Shown here: in pieces, positions 26,752 through 32,198 of the stretch | How the letters are laid out: each line of letters starts with the position of its first letter | Numbering within the stretch: position 1 is the stretch's first letter | Assembly (NCBI GenBank): GCA_002887195.1 | Contig: PJAB01000250.1 | Span: 1-32,198, forward strand | Reading direction: 5' to 3' | Length of the DNA stretch: 32,198 bases | DNA from: Chrysochromulina parva | Taxonomy: Eukaryota > Haptophyta > Prymnesiales > Chrysochromulinaceae | Program-made: the position numbers and the translations under genes | The notes under the pieces: generated by a model | The model's database searches: none | What the model was told of the DNA's origin: nothing | Seen by the model: only the letters and a program-made list of their open reading frames with translations

Positions 26752-27306
26752 ATGGAATCCCCGTGGTGGCTTATCGGAGTGGCGACATCCGTGGCGATAG
26801 CAGCGGCGACCCTCTACGTGCGCCGGTCCAGCAAGATGGCTCATGGCACTGCCACCGAAGGTGCCGCTGAAGATTTCGCCGAAGGCGCCGCTGACAGCGG
26901 AAGCCAGCCGTCGCCTTCGTCAAAGAAGCGTCGCCACAAGCCATCAAAGAAAGGAGCAGAAGCGCCCATAGAGGACGCAAACGAGGTTGCTCGCAATTTT
27001 CGGCCACCCATCGCTGTCGGTGAGCGTTGCTGGCACCGCACGCGCAAGGAGTTCGTGCACGTCACTCACGTATATTATGACAACCCGCCGCCCTACTATT
27101 CCGTGCGTTTGCCTGATGGGACCGAGATCAGTACAGTGCGGGGGCGCATTGACACCGCGGCTGAGCGGGCCGCTGAGGTCGAGGCTGAGGAGCGCATGGC
27201 CGCGGAGGCTCGAGCTGAGGCTGCTGCCGCCGCGCTGCTGGCAGAGGAGGCTGCCGCGAGCGAGAAGCGAGGCGCTGGCCGCAGACCAACGAGCAAGAAA
27301 AAGTAA
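26752..27306 (+). CDS. Small membrane-anchored protein with an SH3-like segment
   Basis: 184 residues from an ATG to TAA. Residues 5-23 (WWLIGVATSVAIAAATLYV) form one N-terminal transmembrane helix followed by RRSSK, which suggests an anchor with the rest in the cytosol. A Lys/Ser-rich linker follows. Residues about 88-138 (VGERCWHR ... YDNPPPYYSVRLPDGTEIST) look like a small beta-barrel of the Tudor/SH3-like kind found in algal proteins, where a variable surface is followed by PDGxE. The C terminus is an Ala/Glu-rich helix ending in basic residues. I do not recognise a named family, and the domain call is inference. Confidence 0.65.
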   Translation: MESPWWLIGVATSVAIAAATLYVRRSSKMAHGTATEGAAEDFAEGAADSGSQPSPSSKKRRHKPSKKGAEAPIEDANEVARNFRPPIAVGERCWHRTRKEFVHVTHVYYDNPPPYYSVRLPDGTEISTVRGRIDTAAERAAEVEAEERMAAEARAEAAAAALLAEEAAASEKRGAGRRPTSKKK

Positions 27307-27518
27307 ACAGCCCAGCTAACAAGGGGCATCTCGCAGATCACTCTCCATTTCTCGAGAAAAAGGCTCCACCAGCCTGGGGGCATACTGGGGGCACGACACT
27401 TGTGTTCTCAAAATCATGCGAAAGCGAGAAGAAAAAGAGAGCACGAGACAACTTGCGTTTAGGCTGCGAGCTGGGGACATTGTTGTCTGGGTGTTCGCTG
27501 CCACGTGTCAACCTGCAA

Positions 27519-29542
27519 ATGGACGCGCCTCGGCCTCGGCCTGCGCGATCGGAAGACGAGGACGACCCTCCTCAGCGTCAAGGCCTGAGCACTGCGCAGG
27601 CTTTTTTAGCCGTGCTCTTCGTTGCGGCAACCGCTGCCGCCTGCATGCACCTGATCACGCGTCGGCGAGGGCCCTCTCCGACCGGTGTTATGCAGCGCGA
27701 GCAGGCTAGCCGTGTCTCCTACCGCCGCGTGGTCGATCTGGCCGGCCGCGGCGCCTCGCGCTTCGATCCGGTCATGGCCAACAAGCTCGATCACGCTCGG
27801 CTAAGGGCGCGCCGTGCTCGCAACCGCAGGCGCTCACGCAAGTGGGCTGCGGCCGCGGGAAGTGGTGGATGCTACTCGCTGCAAAAGGAGTCGTGCGAGC
27901 CCGGGTCACAGGCGGCCTCAGCCAACTCATCATGCGTGCACCCGGCCGCTGATCACCTCGACGCAATGCGCGCGACGACCGTCTGCGGCCAGCGTCTCCC
28001 GCGCGCCAACCCGTGCTGGGTTGAGGAGAGCGGCAACGTCTCATGCCTGCCGGCCGTGTACCTGCTTGGCGAGATGCGCTGCGGCACGACGAGCCTGTAC
28101 GCGCGGCTGCTGAGCCACCCGGACGTCGAGGCTCCCCTCAACAAGGAGCCTCGCTACCTCACGTTGCCCAACTACCGGTACCACACGGGCTCGAGCTACG
28201 CGGCCAACTTTGCGCCGGTCGCCCGCCAAGACGCGCGCGCGATCACCCTCGACGCCTCACCGACGGTCTTCAACGCGCCGCTGCTCGCGCCGCTCTGGGT
28301 GAAGAAATGGGTACCCGAGGCGAAGCATCTCGTCCTGCTCCGCGATCCCATCCAACGCACGTACTCCCACTGGCGCGCCGGGGTCGATTGGCTCAAAGAT
28401 TCGTCATGTTTCGTCGCACCGGCCATGCCCGCGAACGCGTCGCTGGCGCGCGCCACAGGCTTCTTCAAGCCCCAGCCGTTGCCCGAGATCCGCATGATGC
28501 GCGAGGTCTTCTCCTTCGACGCGCAGGCGCGCCTCGGTCTCGTCGAGGTCGCATTACGCGAGTGCGGTGCGTCCTTGGGATGGGGCCAATACGGCGGCGA
28601 TGAGGTGACCCTCTCCAACGAGACCAAGGCATGCATCCTCTCCACGTCGCTAGGCGAGGACGTCGCGGCGCTCTTCCGCACGCGCCAGGCGCTGGCGGGC
28701 CGGCGCACCGACGCCGAGCGCGACGCCTACGCCGAGGGCATGCGTCGAGTCAGCGCATGCTCGCAGTACATGCTCGTACCTGGGGCGGGTGTGTGGCGGG
28801 CTGATTGCATGCTGATTGCATCCCTCATCAGCAGTACATGCTCGTACCTGGGGCGGGTGTGTGGCGGGCTGATTGCATGCTGATTGCATGCTGATTGCAT
28901 GCTGATTGCATCCCTCATCAGGTGTGTGGCGCTCGTCGCGCTATGCATCCAATTTGGCGGCGTGGTACGCCGCCTTCCCGCGCTCACAGATCAAGGTGCT
29001 TGCGACCGAGGAGCTCGAGCGCGACGCGACCGCAGTGATGAAGGACGTCATCAGCTTCCTGGGCCTACGAGAGATGGAGCTGCCAAAGCCCAAGCACGAC
29101 CGGTGACGTGGCCGCTCGCCGCCTGCACGCCTAGGCCCCTGTGGGAATGTCTTTCTCACGTGCCTTTCTCACGTGCCTTTCTCACGTGCCTTTCTCACCG
29201 TTGCGCCCCCTCCCTCCTTCGGGCCACAGGCTGTGTGTGGTGGGTAAGGCGGCCTCGAGCGCGACTAACCCACACGACGTGGCGTCGCCCGTTCGAGAAT
29301 GGCGAGCAGGTCGACTGGACGGCTCGAGCGACGAGGGCGGCGACGACGGCGACGATGGTGATGACATTCTTGGCCCGTGCGCGGCGCGAAGGGAGGGCGA
29401 GGTGATCAAAGGCAAGGATGGCGTGAGCCGTTACAAGATGACAGACGAGACCGCGGCGCTGCTCCACCGTTACTTTCTGCCGTTCAACCAGAAGCTGTTC
29501 GATCTGCTCGGCCGGCGCCTTCCGTGGGGCGAGCCGTTGTGA
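27519..29542 (+). CDS. Golgi-type sulfotransferase, three exons
   Basis: Exons 27519-28788, 28922-29102 and 29230-29542 join in phase (1, then 2) to about 587 residues. A transmembrane anchor at about 26-46 after a short acidic cytosolic tail gives the type II topology of Golgi sulfotransferases. The 5'-phosphosulfate-binding loop is GEMRCGTTSLY (184-194), NKEPRY follows at about 208, and the 3'-phosphate-binding motif is LLRDPIQRTYSHWR (273-286). After splicing come SSRYASNLAAWYAAFP, VLATEELERD and a C terminus of the usual type (YFLPFNQKLFDLLGRRLPW). The enzyme would move sulfate from PAPS to a glycan or protein. Exon 3 begins with an acidic Asp/Gly insertion. Numerous N-x-S/T sites fit a luminal domain. 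The frame opens at a GTG at 27402; I use the ATG. Confidence 0.87.
28763..28921 (+). repeat. 68-nt tandem duplication of exon end plus intron
   Basis: A 68-nt unit starting GCAGTACATGCTCG at 28763 recurs at 28831. It contains the last 26 nt of exon 1, the donor and a mini-intron ending CCCTCATCAG. In copy 2 the inner 11-nt unit GATTGCATGCT has grown from one to three copies, so that copy runs to 28921. Confidence 0.92.
28789..28921 (+). other. Sulfotransferase intron 1, flanked by a direct repeat
   Basis: 133 nt, phase 1, GTGTGT...CATCAG. Intron start and exon 2 start share GTGTGTGGCG (10 of 10, 11 with the preceding g). Inner splice sites of the duplicated unit (acceptor at 28830, donor at 28857) would give a 26-nt microexon that shifts the frame, so the outer sites are preferred. 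Confidence 0.8.
29103..29229 (+). other. Sulfotransferase intron 2, 13-nt repeat
   Basis: 127 nt, phase 2, GTGACG...GCCACAG. Four 13-nt units (TGCCTTTCTCACG) fill 29148-29199 and form a pyrimidine-rich tract before the acceptor. Confidence 0.78.
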
Positions 29543-30266
29543 CTAAGGGGTGACGCACAGCTCTGGACCTTGGATACATAGCCGTACTCATACAGCTGTG
29601 TGCGGCGCGGTGAACAAGGTGTGACTCCCGATGGATCTGAGACAGAGACATCAGACCTGCGCACAACTCGGATCGGATACTACTCGACTGAATTCGTTTA
29701 GTTCCGTCATCGTTTTCGGCGCGTAAAAAGGCGCCGTGTCGAGCTACTTAATGATACACATCATACTTCATAGGTCTTGTGTGCTGGGTGCCATGGCGGC
29801 TCCTTGGCGGCTTGGCGGGGTACATGTCCTGTCTTCGATTCCCATTTCGTAATCATTTCCCTACGATCGGATTTGGGCTAGCCGGTAGCCGCAGCGGCCC
29901 GGTGACTCGTTCTGAAACGTGAAAGTTTAGATACCCGAAATGCGAAAAAAGAGAGCATTTTTCAATCCCGCGCACCAATTGCGCGCACTGCGGCATAGCT
30001 TACCAGCACACAGTATCCTATAACGATCTCCAAAAAACTTTCTAAAATGCACCAAGTATGTGTAAATCGGTGTGGCAGTAGGAAAAAGACAAAACATCAT
30101 GCCCCGTGACACTGGTGGACCATGTCATCTTTATGTTGGGGTTTTGTCGCCCAATATCTTTTTCGGATGGGTCGAAAGCGAAAGATCCGACAATAATATG
30201 GCGCAAAGATCCGCGCGCGCACCTTGAAAGCACCTCTTCTTGATGATGGCTTGGTCATCATTCCAG
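29543..30266. other. Intergenic region
   Basis: No supported gene. Base composition is lower in GC than elsewhere, and short minus-strand frames lack motifs. It separates the convergent 3' ends of the sulfotransferase and the second zinc-finger gene. Confidence 0.4.
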
Positions 30267-30799
30267 CTACTTCTTCGATGCTTTGAACTCCCTCACAGAC
30301 TTTCTAATCTGTTCTTCGAGAAATCGCCTTGCGCCGTGCCTTTCATGTCGCACATGTTGAAATTGGTTCTGTTGACGCTCTCTGAGCGGATTTCAATAGA
30401 ATCATCTTGGACTCACAGGCAGGCCAATCGGGACAGGAGGCGGCGGTGTCGGTGGATCACCCTCTTCGGTGTAACAGGCGGTGTAACAGGCGGTGTAACA
30501 GGCAGGCCTTCCGGGACGGTGTCGGTGTGGCGGTGTCGGTGTGGCGGTGTCGGTGGATCATCCTCGGTGTACTCGGGCAGCATGATTCCCAGCCGAGCGA
30601 GGATACGGCGTGCCTTGTCCACATCAGCGCTGGCGATGGCGGAACGCAGGTGGTGCAGCACGTCCTGTTGAGGCGGCGGCGGCGGCAGCAGCGTGACAGC
30701 AGGTTGCTCAACCGCGCTGGGCCGTGTTTTGCCGCACGCGTCGCACACGCGCGCGCCGTCGCTGTTCTCGAGCGTACAGGTGGGGCACGTCCAAACCAT
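30267..30799 (-). CDS. RanBP2-type zinc-finger protein, one finger
   Basis: The ATG at 30799 starts MVWTCPTCTLENSDGARVCD, an NZF finger (W-x-C-x2-C-x10-C-x2-C) right at the N terminus. It is followed by a helical segment (VLHHLRSAIASADVDKARRI) and a Pro/His/Thr-rich repeat. The unspliced frame stops at 30413. That stop lies just after a strong donor, CCT|GTGAGT, and a coding-like frame (QFQHVRHERHGARRFLEEQI, ending ASKK) runs to TAG 30267-30269. Two intron models reach it in phase: 30416-30382 (35 nt, phase 2) or 30499-30369 (131 nt, phase 0). The second fits the other introns' lengths. WxCPxCT-type NZF fingers often bind ubiquitin, but the role is not known. Confidence 0.6.
30415..30562 (-). 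repeat. Imperfect tandem duplication in the zinc-finger gene
   Basis: Two copies at about 30415-30461 and 30498-30562 share TGATCCACCGACACCGCC at one end and GGCCTGCCTGT at the other. Copy 1 also has grown by units of ACACCGACACCGCC, and CCTGTTACACCG occurs three times between the copies. Confidence 0.8.
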
Positions 30800-31786
30800 T
30801 CGAATGTCCCTCCTTCCTTCGTCGGTCAATGGCGCTCCTTCCTTCGCCGGACAAGGGCAAGACAGTGGTATGCAACACCGAAACATGTGTCGTCGGAGAC
30901 TTCAAACCGATGGCAACTGGCACAGCTCACCAGCGTGTTGCAAAAGCTGCGGGTATCACTCCCGTTGTTGCCGGCTCGACCAAGCTGCAGCGGAGGGTGA
31001 TGCGGGCAGGATGATTCTTTAGAGGTGGTGATCAAGGCCGCGCGCCGCTCGCCAACAGGCGCACACGGTCGCGAGCTCGCGGGGCATCAGTCGACGGGCT
31101 CCCAAAGGACGCTCATTCGCCCCGACACACGCGACACGGCCGCCGTCCCCGACTTCGAGTTCGCCGTCATTGAGGGGCGCACCTCGAGAGCTTTTACGAG
31201 CCAGTGTGCTTTCCGAGCGCGACTGCAGCACGCTCGACTTTGGACAAAAGCAACTCAAAACTTCAAGTCAAGTCAAGTCAAGATTCAAAATGGCGGTCGC
31301 CTTTCCGCCGCCTTTGGTGCCCATCACTGGCGCGAGCGATCGGGAGGGCAGATCTCGGCGCAACCGGCACCACTGGATAGCCCCGAGTCGGGGCATCATC
31401 CCCATCTCCTTGCACTTGATCATTGCGGCGCCCCAGGGCTTCAATATCGAGCCTATTCTAGAAGTCTACTGTACTGCAATGCAAAACCGATCCAGGCCGA
31501 CGACGGGAGCGGTCGGGGGCCTGCGCGAGGGCTGCTCCGATGGGCCAAGGTGTCGGTAGGGTCTGGCGACCGCCGGCGCCGCGCGTCGAGCACGCGCGGC
31601 CCTTCTCCGACGAGTTTCTGGCGTTTTGGGCTTGACAAGGGCACGTCAATCGTTTTTGGCCAGGCAACAAGGGCGGCTGGCGCGGCGGCGGCAAGAGTGG
31701 TCGAGGTCGTTTTCTGCGGTGCGCGCCACACCCCGCCCTCCATTTCTCATGCATGCGCGCGCGCTCTCTCGACACACAGGTGTGCT
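30800..31786. other. Region without a secure gene call
   Basis: Several overlapping frames are open on both strands, but none has recognised motifs. A plus-strand ATG at about 31290 (MAVAFPPPLVPITG) starts a frame of about 90 codons, and a 31-codon frame starts MGQGVGRVWRPP near 31539. A minus-strand stretch near 31025-31110 reads RELATVCACWRAARGL. These could be exons of one or more genes, but I could not join them with support. Confidence 0.25.
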
Positions 31787-31873
31787 GGGCAACGCGGCGG
31801 AAGAAAGGAGTACAAGGCTCACAAGGCTGGACAGCGCAAGCGGAACGACAAGTACGGCGGCAAGGCGACGTGA
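31787..31873 (+). CDS. Possible terminal exon, basic C terminus
   Basis: After a pyrimidine-rich stretch and CACACAG, one frame reads GQRGGRKEYKAHKAGQRKRN and ends GGKAT followed by TGA. The highly basic sequence looks coding and could be the tail of a nucleolar or RNA-binding protein. A donor before it (GGTCGAG|GTCGTT, near 31703) is plausible, but the upstream frame is unresolved. Confidence 0.3.
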   Translation, partial: GQRGGRKEYKAHKAGQRKRNDKYGGKAT

Positions 31874-31874
31874 A

Positions 31875-32009
31875 CTACCGAGGGACTGACAGCGCTTGCG
31901 CGGTCGGATTGATCTCAGCGTGCCCACTCAATGGCTCCATTGGCAGCGGCCGACGACTTGTTACTACCGGGGGACTAGTCGCGCTTGCGCGGCCGGATTG
32001 ATCCCAGCG
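31875..32009 (-). repeat. 89-nt-period duplication at the end of the right-edge gene
   Basis: A 46-nt segment at 31964-32009, which encodes the last residues (SIRPRKRD) and the stop of the minus-strand gene, recurs at 31875-31920 with about 39 of 46 identities. In the second copy the stop codon is lost. Confidence 0.8.
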
Positions 32010-32198
32010 AGTTCCTTACGAGCGCGATGCGGCGCCGATCGGCCTCGAGCTCTTCGGTCGAGGCGCCTATGTCCCCCTTCTTTCTCTCCCCCAATCCCCC
32101 CATCTTATGCTTGACGCCACGGTCGATCTCGAGCCGATTTCCTCTTCGGCGTAAGAGTGGCGCTCATCGGCTCGAGATCGGCCCGTTACTTCTCACCT
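31975..32198 (-). CDS. 3' end of an unidentified gene, cut by the window edge
   Basis: Only the C terminus is in the window. The frame reads EIDRGVKHKMGGLGERKKGD, ASTEELEADRRRIALVRN and SIRPRKRD to TAG at 31977-31975. The charged, basic-ended sequence suggests a nuclear protein, but no family is recognised. At the extreme edge the minus strand begins AG|GTGAGA, a good splice donor, so part of 32138-32196 may be an intron. Confidence 0.5.
32121..32183. repeat. 18-nt inverted repeat with 27-nt loop
   Basis: GGTCGATCTCGAGCCGAT (32121-32138) pairs with ATCGGCTCGAGATCGGCC (32166-32183), 17 of 18 positions. It lies at the likely last intron/exon border of the right-edge gene. Confidence 0.75.

Noticed and set aside
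28831..28856. A 26-nt microexon in the sulfotransferase gene
   Set aside because: Both inner splice sites exist, but inclusion would shift the frame and lose the conserved C terminus.
29927..30233. Short minus-strand frames in the lower-GC gap
   Set aside because: They are about 60 codons each, lack motifs, and have no plausible splice partners.
31019..31258. F-box-like stretch on the minus strand (RELATVCACWRAARGL)
   Set aside because: It is short, lacks the first half of an F-box, and has no supported start or exons around it.

Overview
The window is nuclear DNA of a eukaryote, most likely a GC-rich unicellular alga; I lean to a haptophyte, but that placement is inference from gene style and not proven here. 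The reasons: ten or more closely packed genes on both strands with no operons, spliceosomal introns of about 75-260 nt, nucleolar and spliceosomal housekeeping proteins (Dbp10/DDX54, Pus7, CWC16/YJU2B, a KIAA1143-like protein), Golgi-type glycosyltransferases and a sulfotransferase, and a TRP-type channel. Starts below are set at ATG. Exons were joined by hand from splice sites, reading phase and family motifs.

Layout. 0.2-1.4 kb (-): GT31 galactosyltransferase-like. 1.7-5.0 kb (+): large protein with IQ motifs and two ubiquitin-like domains. 5.8-7.0 kb (+): TATA box and phytanoyl-CoA-dioxygenase-like oxygenase. 7.7-8.7 kb (+): broken FkbM-like gene. 9.2-11.0 kb (-): TruD/Pus7 pseudouridine synthase, divergent from 11.0-13.2 kb (+): two-exon GT77-type glycosyltransferase. 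13.6-17.5 kb (-): nine-exon DDX54/Dbp10 helicase. 17.9-20.9 kb (+): ankyrin/TRP channel. 21.1-21.7 kb (-): KIAA1143-like. 21.8-23.1 kb (-): CWC16 splicing factor. 23.3-25.2 kb (+): seven-bladed RCC1 protein. 25.7-26.6 kb (+): two-finger RanBP2 zinc-finger protein. 26.8-27.3 kb (+): small membrane-anchored protein. 27.5-29.5 kb (+): Golgi-type sulfotransferase. 30.3-30.8 kb (-): second RanBP2-finger protein. The right edge holds the 3' end of an unidentified minus-strand gene.

The most unusual signal is in the introns. Several are bounded by direct repeats that meet the splice junctions (GT77 intron, DDX54 intron 7, sulfotransferase intron 1, more weakly the KIAA1143-like intron, DDX54 intron 2 and a zinc-finger intron). 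Most DDX54 introns and one sulfotransferase intron are built of 10-12 nt tandem units with a TGATTGCC/TGAGTGCC core. The window also has many local tandem duplications with 28-100 nt periods, one of which has copied an exon end, its splice donor and its intron. Together these look like recent or continuing intron creation by local tandem duplication and repeat growth.

Functionally the genes fall into RNA/ribosome biogenesis (DDX54, Pus7, CWC16), secretory-pathway glycan or sulfate modification (GT31, GT77, sulfotransferase, perhaps the broken FkbM-like gene) and signalling (TRP channel, IQ/ubiquitin-like protein, RCC1 protein). Nothing shows that they are co-regulated, apart from shared divergent promoter intervals.
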